Source: CAVRXQ01 sp963838845
Lineage (GTDB): Bacteria; Actinomycetota; Acidimicrobiia; Acidimicrobiales; Bog-793
Assembly: GCA_963838845.1 (NCBI GenBank)
Contig: CAWISR010000003.1
Coordinates: 1,426,001 to 1,490,000, forward strand
Direction: 5' to 3'
Length of the DNA stretch: 64,000 nucleotides
Shown one piece after another: positions 25,171 through 34,105 of the stretch (position 1 is its first letter; every line of letters starts with the position of its first letter). Position numbers and translations under genes: made by a program. The notes under the pieces were generated by a model, which was given only the letters and a program-made list of their open reading frames with translations, was not told the DNA's origin and did no database searches.

Positions 25171-26346
25171 GTGGCGAATTTCCGTGAATTGATTGCCGAG
25201 GTGAAGGCGCAAATCCGCGAAGCGACTCCCCAAGCCGTCGCCGAGCGCCGCGACGACCCGGTGATGCTCGACGTGCGCGAGCCCGACGAGTACGCGGCAG
25301 GCGCGATCGAAGGCGCCCTCCATCTGCCACGGGGGATTCTCGAGCTCCAGGTCGAGGGACGGATTCCCGACAAGGGCCGTCCGATCGTCATCTACTGCGC
25401 CGGTGGAACGCGCTCAGCCCTCGCGGCGAAGGCGCTCGGCGAACTCGGCTACCGCGACGTCGTCTCGATGGCCGGTGGGTTCAACCGCTGGAAGGACGAA
25501 GGCCGCGCCTGGTCGGTGCCGAAGGTCCTCGACCCCTCCCAGCGCGAGCGCTACCAGCGCCACCTGTTGTTGCCCGAAATCGGCGTCGAGGGTCAACAAG
25601 AGCTCCTCGCGGCGCGCGTGCTCGTACTCGGCGCCGGGGGACTCGGCTCGCCGGCAGCGATCTACCTTGCCGCAGCGGGAGTGGGAACGATCGGCATCGT
25701 CGACATGGACGTCGTCGATGCGTCCAATCTGCAGCGTCAGATCCTCCACAACTCCGACCGCATCGGCGACCGCAAGGTCGACTCAGCGAAGCGCACGTTG
25801 AGCGCCCTCAATCCGGACGTGAACGTCGTCGTCCACGACGTGCGGCTCGGCGCGGACAACGTCGTCGACCTGCTTTCTCGATACGACCTCGTCGTCGATG
25901 GCACAGACAATTTTCCGACGCGTTACCTCGTGAACGACGCGTCGCTCCTCACGCGTGTGCCAGTCGTCCACGGCTCGATCTTCCGCTTCGAGGGCCAAGC
26001 GACCGTTTTCCACCCGTATGTCGGCCCCTGCTACCGGTGCCTCTTCCCGGAGCCCCCGCCAGCAGAGCTCGCACCGTCGTGCTCGGAAGCCGGGGTGCTC
26101 GGCGTGCTACCGGGCATCATCGGCTCCATTCAGGCCGTCGAGGCGATCAAGATGCTCGTCGGCTTCGGCGAGCCGCTCGTCGGAAGGTTGCTCTCCTACG
26201 ACGCGCTCACCGAGGACATGCGGACGTACTCGTTCCGTCGCGACCCGTCCTGCCCGGCGTGCGGTGAGGACGCAGGTGAGATCGTGATTGCCGAATACGA
26301 CGAGCTCTGCATGCCACATCCGAAACAGACCGCCTCGAACTCCTGA
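25171..26346 (+). CDS. Rhodanese - MoeB/ThiF fusion, adenylyltransferase/sulfurtransferase
   Basis: 391 residues from GTG at 25171. Residues 1-115 are a rhodanese domain with LDVREPDEYAAGAIEGALHLPRG and the persulfide cysteine in IYCAGGTRS. Residues about 125-391 are an E1-like domain with RYQRHLLLPEIG, ATP-binding GAGGLGSPAAIYLAAAG, NLQRQILH, VVDGTDNFPTRYLVND and two CxxC zinc pairs (CYRC, CPAC). It activates the C-terminal glycine of a MoaD/ThiS-like carrier and supplies sulfur. MoeZ-type actinobacterial proteins place the rhodanese at the C-terminus; here it is at the N-terminus, the less common order. Confidence 0.9.
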   Translation: MANFRELIAEVKAQIREATPQAVAERRDDPVMLDVREPDEYAAGAIEGALHLPRGILELQVEGRIPDKGRPIVIYCAGGTRSALAAKALGELGYRDVVSMAGGFNRWKDEGRAWSVPKVLDPSQRERYQRHLLLPEIGVEGQQELLAARVLVLGAGGLGSPAAIYLAAAGVGTIGIVDMDVVDASNLQRQILHNSDRIGDRKVDSAKRTLSALNPDVNVVVHDVRLGADNVVDLLSRYDLVVDGTDNFPTRYLVNDASLLTRVPVVHGSIFRFEGQATVFHPYVGPCYRCLFPEPPPAELAPSCSEAGVLGVLPGIIGSIQAVEAIKMLVGFGEPLVGRLLSYDALTEDMRTYSFRRDPSCPACGEDAGEIVIAEYDELCMPHPKQTASNS

Positions 26347-26364
26347 GCGTTACGCCCCGCTCCG

Positions 26365-27237
26365 TTAGAACCGTGCCGCGGCCGGCACGATCCGTTCGCC
26401 GATGATCTCGAGCGGAGTGATGGTCGAAACCCCGGCAACGCTGCCGTGGGCGACCGAGAAACCCAACTCCGCGAGTCGGTGAAGCTGTTCCAGAACTTGA
26501 TCCACCCGTTCACCGTGTTCGCCGACGTCGAAATTGAAGACAACCGTCTTTTCGATCGCGTCGTAGTCGCGACCTTCCTTCTCGCAGTGCTCGCGTAAGA
26601 CGTCGAGCTTGTGTTCGAGGTCGCCGCTGCCGAAGAGGTTGCACGCCTGCGCGTAGCGGGCGACGAGTCGGAGCGTCTTTCGTTCGCCCGAACCGCCGAT
26701 AAGGATCGGGGGGTGGGGGCGCGAAAGGGCTTGCGGTGAGTTGAGCGTCCGCTCAAGGCGGTAGTGCTCGCCTTGATACGGGGAGTCCTTTTCGCTCCAC
26801 ATCTGCAGGCAGATCTGCAGAGCCTCTTCGAGACGCTCGAAGCGTTCGGCGACCGGGTAAAAAGGCAGGCCGAGGCCGTGCGCTTCCTCCTCGTTCCACG
26901 CCGCGCCGACGCCGAGCATCGCCCGACCGCCCGAGAGCACGTCGAGGGTGGTGACGATCTTCGCCAACAGCCCCGGTTCGCGGTAGACGACTCCTGTGAC
27001 GAGCGTGAGGAGGCGGATGCGCGTCGTTCGGGCAGCGATGAACCCGAGCGTCGTGTAGGCCTCGAGCATTTCGAGCTCGGGTGGACCGATCACGCCGATC
27101 TGCCAGACGTGGTCCATCACGCTGATCCGATCGAATCCCGCCGACTCCGCGGCCACCGCGATTCGTCCCAGGTCGTTGCCGAGCTGAGCCGGGCCCCCGG
27201 GCCAGCTGAAGTTCGAAACGTGCAACCCAAGCTTCAT
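26365..27237 (-). CDS. F420-dependent luciferase-like (LLM) oxidoreductase
   Basis: 290 residues. The TIM-barrel pattern of LLM flavin/F420 enzymes is clear: GLHVSNFSWPGG at the N-terminus, AAESAGFDRISVMDHVWQ, the hallmark LSGGRAMLGVGAAWNEEEAHGLGLPF and ERFERLEEALQICLQMW, then PPILIGGSGERKTLRLVARYA. Members of this subgroup usually take coenzyme F420 rather than FMN, and cofD/cofE in this window show the cofactor can be made. The substrate is unknown. It has a GAGGAG ribosome-binding site and an upstream TAGCCT. Confidence 0.88.
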   Translation of the reverse strand: MKLGLHVSNFSWPGGPAQLGNDLGRIAVAAESAGFDRISVMDHVWQIGVIGPPELEMLEAYTTLGFIAARTTRIRLLTLVTGVVYREPGLLAKIVTTLDVLSGGRAMLGVGAAWNEEEAHGLGLPFYPVAERFERLEEALQICLQMWSEKDSPYQGEHYRLERTLNSPQALSRPHPPILIGGSGERKTLRLVARYAQACNLFGSGDLEHKLDVLREHCEKEGRDYDAIEKTVVFNFDVGEHGERVDQVLEQLHRLAELGFSVAHGSVAGVSTITPLEIIGERIVPAAARF

Positions 27238-27265
27238 CGAGTGCTCCTCGTGTCGCGCCCTGCCG

Positions 27266-27271
27266 AGGCTA
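27266..27271 (-). promoter_or_regulatory. Candidate -10 element of the LLM oxidoreductase gene
   Basis: TAGCCT on the minus strand, 28 bases before the ATG at 27237, leaving room for a short leader with the GAGGAG ribosome-binding site. Same hexamer as at metH, dapD and the 985-residue glycosyltransferase gene. Confidence 0.35.
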
Positions 27272-27345
27272 CGGCCTCATCGGCCGGCGAACGCGGGCGC
27301 GTCATCGCGGGTGTCCGAATCGTCGATTTCTCAGATGTTGCGGCG

Positions 27346-28527
27346 TCAGCCGTGCTGATATCTCGCGGCGGTCAGGCGCTGACGTTCCGCGACGTCGGTC
27401 GCGAGGTCGATCACCGTCCAAGCCATCGCCTTCGCGCCGTCGAGGAGCGCTTTGTCCGCGGTCGGCGTCGCACAGTAGACCGCGAACTCCGGTTGGTGAT
27501 TGACGGCCCCTCTCGCGCCGATGTCGAGTGTCGGGTGGATGGCGGGCAGCGCCAGCGAGACATTTGCCATGTCCGTGGAAGCGACGAGCGCGCGTGAGAG
27601 GTCGGCGGCGAATTTCCTTCCGAGGGCCACGGCGTTCAGGCGGTATCGCTCGGCGATCGCGTCGTCGGTACGGAACTCCGAGTACGTGGGGCCGCCGGGC
27701 AAGAGCTCGACGGTCGCGCCCGTGGCAAGGGCGCCCGCTTCGAAGCAGGCCCGCACGCGAGGCTCCCATTCATTTAGACCCTCGAGTGATCGCGAGCGAA
27801 TGTAGTAGGCGGCTTCGGTGAGTCCGGGAATGATGTTCGGGGCGGCGCCGCCGTTCGTCACGATCCCGTGCACTTGGTCGTCGCGTTTCGCGTGTTGGCG
27901 CAACAGCCCGACACCGACTTGTGCGATCGTCAGCGCGTCGGCGGCATTGATGCCGAGTTCGGGAAAGCCCGAGGCGTGTGCCTCCTTGCCGTGGTAGCGG
28001 ACGATGAGGTGCGACACGGCGCGTACCGGCATCTGGACGAGCTCTGAGGGCGCCGGGTGCACCATCATTGCCGCCCCGAGGCCGTCGAACGCCCCTGCCT
28101 CGAGCATCTTGATCTTGCCCCCGCCACCTTCTTCGGCGGGAGTGCCGAGCACCCGGACGGCGATGCCGAGCTCATCGGCGACTTGCGCGAGCGCGACGCC
28201 CGCACCCACTCCTGCGGCGGCGATGACGTTGTGGCCGCACGCGTGTCCAACGCCCGGGAGCGCGTCGTATTCGCAGCAGATGCCGATCTCCGGGTTGCCC
28301 GAGCCGATCGACGCCGAAAAGGCGGTGTCGAGCCGGCCGACGCCGAAGTCGACGTCGAATCCGGCGCGGGCAAGTTCGTCGGCGCACCAATGGGACGCGA
28401 GTTCCTCCTCGAAGCCGAGTTCGGGATGGGAGTGGATCTCGTGTGAGAGGGCGACGAGGCGGTCGGAGATCGCGTCGACCGCAGACGCCGCGCGCTCTTT
28501 CATTGAATCGGACTGGCCAGAGTTCAT
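27346..28527 (-). CDS. M20 family amidohydrolase (AbgB/hippurate hydrolase-like)
   Basis: 393 residues. Metal-dependent hydrolysis of an amide bond in N-acyl amino acids or peptides. Motifs: LSHEIHSHPELGFEE, EYDALPGVGHACGHNVIAAAG (metal ligands), GTPAEEGGGGK with the catalytic glutamate, MMVHPAP, and the dimerisation-domain region KEAHASGFPELGINAADA. This set is typical of the M20D subgroup with AbgB and p-aminobenzoyl-glutamate hydrolases. The start overlaps the biotin carboxylase stop (ATGA), so the two are co-transcribed; whether they share a pathway is not clear. Confidence 0.9.
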   Translation of the reverse strand: MNSGQSDSMKERAASAVDAISDRLVALSHEIHSHPELGFEEELASHWCADELARAGFDVDFGVGRLDTAFSASIGSGNPEIGICCEYDALPGVGHACGHNVIAAAGVGAGVALAQVADELGIAVRVLGTPAEEGGGGKIKMLEAGAFDGLGAAMMVHPAPSELVQMPVRAVSHLIVRYHGKEAHASGFPELGINAADALTIAQVGVGLLRQHAKRDDQVHGIVTNGGAAPNIIPGLTEAAYYIRSRSLEGLNEWEPRVRACFEAGALATGATVELLPGGPTYSEFRTDDAIAERYRLNAVALGRKFAADLSRALVASTDMANVSLALPAIHPTLDIGARGAVNHQPEFAVYCATPTADKALLDGAKAMAWTVIDLATDVAERQRLTAARYQHG

Positions 28528-30266
28528 GTTGCCTCGATCACAGCGATCAAGTCGCCGGGACCGACCGAGTCTCCGCGCGCGACTCGCAGATCGCGAACCA
28601 CTCCGACCGTCGTCGCCCGTATCGGGTTTTCCATTTTCATCGCCTCGAGCACGCAGAGAATCGTTCCGACTTCGACGGTATCGCCAACGGCGACACGCAC
28701 ATCGGTGATCGTCCCCTGCATCGGCGCGGTCACGGTGCCGTCAGCGGCCGCGGTGGAGCCGTGGGCGTGGCGTCGGCGTGTGGCCACGGAACCGGCGGTC
28801 GCCGTCGGTTCGGGAACGAACAGCCGCACCGCGTACCGCCGCCCGTCGACTTCGGCGTCGACGGTGCGCAGCACCTTGCCGTCTGGTCCGGGGGATCCTT
28901 CTTGGAGAAAAGGCTCGATTTGCGAAAGGTCGAGGCGCTCCTCGACGAGCCGCGTCGACTGCGTACCGGCGATGAAGTCGTCGTTCATCAAGATCGCGCT
29001 GAGGGCGGGGATCGTCGTCGCCACGCCCTCGATCTCGGTCTCCGAGAGGGCGCGCAGCATCCGCCGGCGCGCGTCCTCGCGGTCCTCTCCCCAGGCGATC
29101 AGCTTCGCGACGAGGTTGTCGTAATCAGGGCTGACGGTGTCGCCCTGCTCGTAGCCGACGTCGTTGCGAACGCCGAAGCCGCCGGCTTGTCGGAAACGTG
29201 TGATCCGGCCCGGGCTCGGCAGGAACGCTCCGTAGGCCGGATCCTCGGCGTTGATCCGGCATTCGATGGCGTGGCCGTGATGCTCGATGTCGCTCTGGGA
29301 GAACGCGAGTGGTTCACCGGCGGCGATCCGCAACTGCGTCGCGACAAGATCGATCCCCGTCACGAACTCTGTGACGGGGTGCTCGACCTGCAGGCGGGTG
29401 TTCATCTCCAAGAAATAGAAGTTCCCGTCCTCGTACAGGAATTCGACGGTCCCAGCCCCCTCGTAGTCGCAGGCCTGCGCGAGCCGGATCGCGGCTTCAC
29501 CCATCGCGTTGCGAACCCCGTCGTCGAGTCGTGCCGCCGGCGTTTCTTCAACGAGCTTTTGATGGCGTCGCTGGCTCGAACAGTCGCGCTCGCCGAGGAA
29601 CACCGCTTGGCCGTGACGATCCACGACGATCTGCATTTCGATGTGGCGGGGCCAGGCGAGGTACCGCTCGAGGTACACCTCGTCACGACCGAACGCCGCT
29701 TCGGCTTCACGTTGTGCGGAAGCCAAGGTCGCGTCGATTTCCTCCGGCCGTGTCACGACTCGCATGCCCCGGCCGCCACCGCCGTACGCGGCCTTGATGG
29801 CGATCGGGAATCCGTATTCGACGGCGAAATCCGCGACGTCCCTCGGCGACCTCACGGCGTCGTTGCGACCGGGAACCCCGGCTACGCCCACGCGTTCGGC
29901 GGTCGCGCGCGCGGTGATCTTCGACCCCATCTGTTCGATCGCCTCCGGGCGCGGTCCGATGAACGTCGCCCCGACTTGCGTGACGGCTCGAGCGAATTCG
30001 GCGTTCTCTGAGAGGAATCCGTAACCGGGATGGACGGCGTCGGCGCCCGACCTGCGTATCGCTTCGACGACTGCCTCGATGTTCAGGTACGTGTCGGCCG
30101 GCCCACCCGGACCCAGTGCATAGGCCTCGTCACAGAACCGGACGTGGAGCGCGTCGCGGTCAGCGTCGGAGTAGACGGCAGCGGAGGAGATCCCGAGCTC
30201 TCGACACGTGCGCGCGACGCGGACCGCGATCTCGGCTCGATTCGCGATCAGCACCTTTTCGAACAC
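28524..30266 (-). CDS. Acyl-CoA carboxylase alpha chain: biotin carboxylase plus biotin carboxyl carrier domain
   Basis: 580 residues, the AccA3-type actinobacterial alpha subunit. Biotin carboxylase part: KVLIANRAEIAVRVARTC, VHPGYGFLSENAEFA, ATP-grasp IKAAYGGGGRGMRVV, and the active-site EMNTRLQVEHPVTE. The C-terminal biotinyl domain (about 505-580) carries the lysine attachment site LEAMKMENPI. It carboxylates biotin for a partner carboxyltransferase making malonyl- or methylmalonyl-CoA; no beta subunit lies in the window. BirA, which would biotinylate this lysine, is encoded divergently 101 bases away. Confidence 0.93.
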   Translation of the reverse strand: MFEKVLIANRAEIAVRVARTCRELGISSAAVYSDADRDALHVRFCDEAYALGPGGPADTYLNIEAVVEAIRRSGADAVHPGYGFLSENAEFARAVTQVGATFIGPRPEAIEQMGSKITARATAERVGVAGVPGRNDAVRSPRDVADFAVEYGFPIAIKAAYGGGGRGMRVVTRPEEIDATLASAQREAEAAFGRDEVYLERYLAWPRHIEMQIVVDRHGQAVFLGERDCSSQRRHQKLVEETPAARLDDGVRNAMGEAAIRLAQACDYEGAGTVEFLYEDGNFYFLEMNTRLQVEHPVTEFVTGIDLVATQLRIAAGEPLAFSQSDIEHHGHAIECRINAEDPAYGAFLPSPGRITRFRQAGGFGVRNDVGYEQGDTVSPDYDNLVAKLIAWGEDREDARRRMLRALSETEIEGVATTIPALSAILMNDDFIAGTQSTRLVEERLDLSQIEPFLQEGSPGPDGKVLRTVDAEVDGRRYAVRLFVPEPTATAGSVATRRRHAHGSTAAADGTVTAPMQGTITDVRVAVGDTVEVGTILCVLEAMKMENPIRATTVGVVRDLRVARGDSVGPGDLIAVIEAT

Positions 30267-30350
30267 GCGATCTGCTCCGTCGTATCGTGCGCCGTGCAGG
30301 GAATCGGTCGCCAGACGACAACGCCCGGGTCGGCGCTCGCCCAGCCGGGC

Positions 30351-30356
30351 AGGCTA
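30351..30356 (-). promoter_or_regulatory. Candidate -10 element of the acyl-CoA carboxylase operon
   Basis: TAGCCT on the minus strand in the birA / carboxylase divergent region, 84 bases before the carboxylase start. It lies just upstream of the birA ATG at 30368, so both promoters must overlap here. No -35 box is convincing. Confidence 0.3.
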
Positions 30357-30367
30357 CTTCGAGGCTC

Positions 30368-31132
30368 ATGATCTTCTCGAATGTCATCCGCTTTGACATC
30401 ATCGATTCGACGAATCGGTACGTCTCGGAGCAGGCGAAGAACGGCGCGCCCGAAGGGCTCGTCGCGGTCGCGGACGAACAGCTTTCAGGACGCGGACGAC
30501 TCGGCAGGGCGTGGGTCGCGAACAAAGGCGAGGCGCTGTTGTGCTCGATGCTTTTCCGTCCACCCTTGCGGACGAACGAGATGTTCGTCATGCCGATTCT
30601 CGTTTCCCTGGCCGGATCCGATGCTGCGGGCGAGCTCGCCGGGGTTCCGATCGACTGCAAGTGGCCGAACGACCTCGTCTACGCGGAGCGCAAACTCGGC
30701 GGGGTACTCGCCGAGTTCGTCGGCGCGCCCGATGATCGTCCTCCCGCGATCGTCGTCGGTGTCGGCATCAATCTCGTGTGGTCGGCCGGTTCGGCGAGGC
30801 GGTCGGGCTTGGAGCACGCCGCGATGGCGCCGATCGGCCTTGCGGAGATCGCCGGCCGTGCGATCGGCCGCGACGGCCTGCTCGCCGCGCTGCTTTCAAG
30901 ACTGGACGAGCGGTATTCGACGATCGCCGATGCTGGCGCCCCGGCGCGGATCGTGCGCGAGTACTCCCAGCGCTGCGAAACCATCGGCAGGCTTGTGCGA
31001 GTCGCGACGGCGTCGTCGACCTTCGTCGGCCGAGCCGTGGGACTGGCCGACGACGGCCGGTTGCTCGTCGAGACCGACGGCGATGTGGCGCGAATCGAAG
31101 CAGCGGACGTCGTCCATCTGCGCGAACACTGA
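30368..31132 (+). CDS. birA: Biotin--[acetyl-CoA-carboxylase] ligase (no HTH domain)
   Basis: 254 residues from ATG at 30368. Catalytic core motifs are DSTNRYVSEQAK, GRGRLGRAWV (the biotinyl-AMP binding loop), KWPNDLVYAERKLGGVLAEF and IVVGVGINLVW, followed by the small C-terminal domain ETIGRLVRV. It joins biotin to the carrier lysine of the carboxylase encoded divergently. The N-terminal DNA-binding domain of bifunctional BirA is absent, so it is not a repressor (the monofunctional group I ligase). Confidence 0.92.
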   Translation: MIFSNVIRFDIIDSTNRYVSEQAKNGAPEGLVAVADEQLSGRGRLGRAWVANKGEALLCSMLFRPPLRTNEMFVMPILVSLAGSDAAGELAGVPIDCKWPNDLVYAERKLGGVLAEFVGAPDDRPPAIVVGVGINLVWSAGSARRSGLEHAAMAPIGLAEIAGRAIGRDGLLAALLSRLDERYSTIADAGAPARIVREYSQRCETIGRLVRVATASSTFVGRAVGLADDGRLLVETDGDVARIEAADVVHLREH

Positions 31133-31165
31133 CGTCGCAGCCCCGGCGGCTTCGTGTCAGTTCTG

Positions 31166-31171
31166 TACCCT
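31166..31171 (+). promoter_or_regulatory. Candidate -10 element of rmlB
   Basis: TACCCT ending seven bases before the rmlB ATG at 31179, which would give a leaderless message. No -35 box is obvious. The gap after birA is only 46 bases, so readthrough from birA is an alternative. Confidence 0.3.
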
Positions 31172-31178
31172 TGGGCGG

Positions 31179-32225
31179 ATGCGACTCCTCGTCACCGGTG
31201 GTGCCGGCTTCATCGGTTCGAATTTCGTTCGCTATCTCGTCAGGACTCGACCCGATGACCACGTCATCGTCCTGGACGCGCTGACCTACGCCGGAAACCG
31301 GATGAGCCTCGAGCCGCTCGAGGAAAGCGCAGGGGTGACTTTCGTGGAGGGTGACATCGGTGATCTGAGCCTCGTCGAGTCGATCCTCTCCGCGGAGCAC
31401 ATCTCTACCGTCGTCAACTTCGCGGCGGAGTCGCATAACAGCCTCGCCGTGCTCGACCCAGCTCGCTTTTTTCGGACGAACGTGCTCGGGACCCAGCAGC
31501 TGTGCGAGGCGGCGCGCAGGGTCGGGGTGGAACGCTTCCATCACATCTCGACGTGCGAGGTCTACGGCGACCTCGCACTCGACAGCTCGGAGTCGTTCTC
31601 CGAGGAATCGCCGTACCGCCCACGGACCCCCTACAACGCGTCGAAGGCCGGCTCCGATCACGTCGTTCGCTCCTACGGTGAGACCTTCGGACTGCCGATC
31701 ACGATCACGAATTGCTGCAACAACTACGGGGCTTACCAGTTCCCCGAAAAGGTGATCCCGCTCTTCATCACGCGAGCGCTCTCCGGTGAGCCGCTTCCCC
31801 TCTACGCGTCGGTCGAGAACCGACGCGAGTGGCTGCACGTCGAGGACCACAGCGCGGCGATCGTCGCCGTTCTCACGAACGGACGGGTCGGCGAGACGTA
31901 CAACGTCGGCTCGGGGTTCGAGGCTTCGATCGAACAGGTCGCCGACGCGGTCCTCGCAGCGCTCGGTGCGTCGCCGTCGCTGAAGACCATCGTTCCGGAC
32001 CGCCCGGGACATGACCGCCGTTATCTGCTCGATTCCTCGAAGATCCGCGGCGAGCTCGGATGGCGCGCCGAGACGCCCTTCGAGATCGGATTGAAAGAGA
32101 CGGTCGCGTGGTACCGGGACAACGAATCGTGGTGGCGCCCGCTCATCGGCCGTTCTCCCGTCGAGGAGGGTGCATGGGGTGACGACTCGCCCATTTCCTC
32201 CGACTCAGGACAGGCGAAGGGCTGA
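31179..32225 (+). CDS. rmlB: dTDP-glucose 4,6-dehydratase (RmlB family, atypical catalytic motif)
   Basis: 348 residues from ATG at 31179. NAD-binding GGAGFIGSNFVRYLV, FAAESHNSLAVLDPARFFRTN, HISTCEVYGDL, catalytic YxxxK in PYNASKAGSDH, CCNNYGAYQFPEKVIPLFI and REWLHVEDH follow RmlB closely. Two positions differ from the classical enzyme: the catalytic Thr-Asp-Glu is Thr-Cys-Glu (TCEVYG), and AAESHVDRS is AAESHNSL. The dehydratase call is still best because rmlD follows after five bases and the rest of the active site is kept. A related NDP-sugar dehydratase is possible. It starts the polysaccharide block. Confidence 0.85.
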   Translation: MRLLVTGGAGFIGSNFVRYLVRTRPDDHVIVLDALTYAGNRMSLEPLEESAGVTFVEGDIGDLSLVESILSAEHISTVVNFAAESHNSLAVLDPARFFRTNVLGTQQLCEAARRVGVERFHHISTCEVYGDLALDSSESFSEESPYRPRTPYNASKAGSDHVVRSYGETFGLPITITNCCNNYGAYQFPEKVIPLFITRALSGEPLPLYASVENRREWLHVEDHSAAIVAVLTNGRVGETYNVGSGFEASIEQVADAVLAALGASPSLKTIVPDRPGHDRRYLLDSSKIRGELGWRAETPFEIGLKETVAWYRDNESWWRPLIGRSPVEEGAWGDDSPISSDSGQAKG

Positions 32226-32230
32226 ACGCG

Positions 32231-33100
32231 ATGCGCGTCCTCGTCACGGGGGCGAACGGACAGGTCGGCTCCGAGGTCCTCGCTGAGATCGAGCGCCGCA
32301 ACGCCTCGCTCACGAAGGGTCGGCCGATCGACGTGCTCGCGGCCGGCCATGACGTGCTCGACGTCGCGAAGCGCGACGAGGTGATGGGAGCGCTCTACGC
32401 GTTCGCCCCCGACCTCGTCATCCACCTCGCGGCGTTCACGGCTGTTGATCGTTGTGAACAGGAGCCGGGCCTCGCCTTTTCGGTGAACGCCCTCGGGACG
32501 CGCAACATCGTCGACGCAGCGAGGCGTTGCGGCGCGCACGTCGCCTATGTCTCGACGGATTACGTGTTCGATGGTGAGCTCGATCGTCCGTACAACGAAT
32601 GGGACACGACACGACCGATCTCGGTCTATGGCGCGTCGAAGCTCGCCGGAGAGGACGAACTCGATGCGGGTGACCTTGTCGTTCGGACGTCCTGGATTGT
32701 CGGACGGTTCGGCTCGAACTTCGTGAAGACCGTGGTCGCGATGTCGAGGGAAGAAAGGCCGCTGCGCTTTGTCGACGACCAACACGGCTGTCCGACGATC
32801 GCGAGCGATCTCGCCCCGATGCTCCTCACGCTGGCGCTCGAAGGCTGGCGTGGCTGCGTCCACGTGACGAACCAGGGACCGACGACGTGGTTCGAATTCG
32901 CACGCGAGATCGTCGGGCTTGCGGGCGGAGACCCCGATTCGGTCGAAGCGATATCGACCGCGGAACTCGATCCCCCCCGTGCTGCTCATCGTCCGAAGAA
33001 CTCTGTGCTCGACAACGCGGCACTGCGGTTGTCGGGCATCGAGTTGCTGCCGGACTGGCAAGAGTCGACGGCGAAGCTCGTCGCTGAACTCGGCGCGTGA
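32231..33100 (+). CDS. rmlD: dTDP-4-dehydrorhamnose reductase
   Basis: 289 residues. Last step of dTDP-L-rhamnose synthesis. Motifs are VTGANGQVGSEVL (NADPH binding), IHLAAFTAVDRCEQEP, YVSTDYVFDGELDRPYNEWD, catalytic YGASKLAGE, VVRTSWIVGRFGSNFV and FVDDQHGCPTIASDLA. It sits directly after rmlB and overlaps the next glycosyltransferase start (GTGA). No rmlA or rmlC lies in the window, although the nucleotidyltransferase at 34829 might supply RmlA-like activity. Confidence 0.93.
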   Translation: MRVLVTGANGQVGSEVLAEIERRNASLTKGRPIDVLAAGHDVLDVAKRDEVMGALYAFAPDLVIHLAAFTAVDRCEQEPGLAFSVNALGTRNIVDAARRCGAHVAYVSTDYVFDGELDRPYNEWDTTRPISVYGASKLAGEDELDAGDLVVRTSWIVGRFGSNFVKTVVAMSREERPLRFVDDQHGCPTIASDLAPMLLTLALEGWRGCVHVTNQGPTTWFEFAREIVGLAGGDPDSVEAISTAELDPPRAAHRPKNSVLDNAALRLSGIELLPDWQESTAKLVAELGA

Positions 33101-33999
33101 GCGGCATTCCTCTCGCCAACACCGACCTCGTGACGACGGTCGACGTCGTGATCGTCAATTTCAACGGAGGGACATCGCTCACCGAAGCGGTGCGCTCACT
33201 GCGCGGCGCCGGGGCGCGGCGAGTTGTCGTCGTCGACAACGCATCGAGGGACAACTCCATTCGTCGACTCGCCGAGGAAGATGCCGCGGCGCTCATCGTG
33301 AGTGAACGGGCGAATCGCGGCTACGGAACGGCGGCGAACCGCGGCGTAGCGGTTTGTGACGCGCCCTATGTGTTGGTCATGAACCCTGACGTCGAGGTCG
33401 CACGGGACACGTTGCGGATCCTCGCAACGACCCTTGACGAGCAGCACGACGTCGGCGTCGTCGGTCCGCGGATCGTCGACGTGGACGGCACGACCTATCC
33501 CTCCGCGCGCCGCTTCCCGAGTCTCGCCCTCGGCGCGGCGCACGCCTTTCTCGGGTTGTTCTGGCCGCACAACTCGTGGTCGACGAAGTACCGCAATGAG
33601 CCACGACGACCAGCGAAACTCGTCGCGAGGGATGCCGACTGGGTATCCGGGGCGTGTGCGCTCGTCCGCAAGGTGGCGTTTGACAGCGTCGGCGGTTTCG
33701 ACGAGGGGTACTTCATGTACGTCGAGGACCTCGATCTCTGCTGGCGACTGCACCAGGCCGGCTGGCGGGTGCGGTACGAGCCGCAGGCGGCGGCGACGCA
33801 CGTCCAGGGGCTGTCGACGCGCGTCGAGCCGTACAAGATGCTCGTCGCCCATCACCGTTCCACCTGGCGGTTTGCCGCGAAATCGATGACTGGCCGCAAG
33901 CGACCGCTCCTCGTTCTCGTCGGCGCCGGGCTCGTCGTGCGATTCGTGGCAGCGGTCGGCAAGCAGACCGTCGACGAGGTCGCGCGCCGTCGGACCTGA
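33097..33999 (+). CDS. Family 2 glycosyltransferase, WbbL-like (probable rhamnosyltransferase)
   Basis: 300 residues. GT-A fold with VDVVIVNFNGGTSLTEAVRSL, VVVVDNASRDNS, YVLVMNPDVEVA (DxD-like metal site), SGACALVRKVAFDSVGGFDEGYFMYVEDLDLCWRL (ED acid). The end is basic and contains one hydrophobic segment LLVLVGAGLVVRFVAAVG. The order rmlD-GT2 matches mycobacterial rmlD-wbbL, where WbbL adds rhamnose to the cell-wall linker, so a rhamnosyltransferase is the best guess. Acceptor unknown. Confidence 0.88.
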   Translation: MSGIPLANTDLVTTVDVVIVNFNGGTSLTEAVRSLRGAGARRVVVVDNASRDNSIRRLAEEDAAALIVSERANRGYGTAANRGVAVCDAPYVLVMNPDVEVARDTLRILATTLDEQHDVGVVGPRIVDVDGTTYPSARRFPSLALGAAHAFLGLFWPHNSWSTKYRNEPRRPAKLVARDADWVSGACALVRKVAFDSVGGFDEGYFMYVEDLDLCWRLHQAGWRVRYEPQAAATHVQGLSTRVEPYKMLVAHHRSTWRFAAKSMTGRKRPLLVLVGAGLVVRFVAAVGKQTVDEVARRRT

Positions 34000-34090
34000 T
34001 TGGAGGACGCACGCCGCCGGTGCTGCTGTCGTCACCCGGCGTGCGACCGGCACAGGCCATGCACCGAGATGGCCCCAAACGACCCATGAG

Positions 34091-34096
34091 TAGACT
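34091..34096 (+). promoter_or_regulatory. Candidate -10 element for the gene at 34106
   Basis: TAGACT ending nine bases before the ATG at 34106, again the leaderless spacing. It lies in the 106-base gap after the WbbL-like gene. Confidence 0.35.
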
Positions 34097-34105
34097 TTCG
34101 CAACC

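Noticed and set aside
28443..30011. 522-codon plus-strand frame opposite the biotin carboxylase
   Set aside because: Antisense shadow; the minus strand is a clear, full-length carboxylase.
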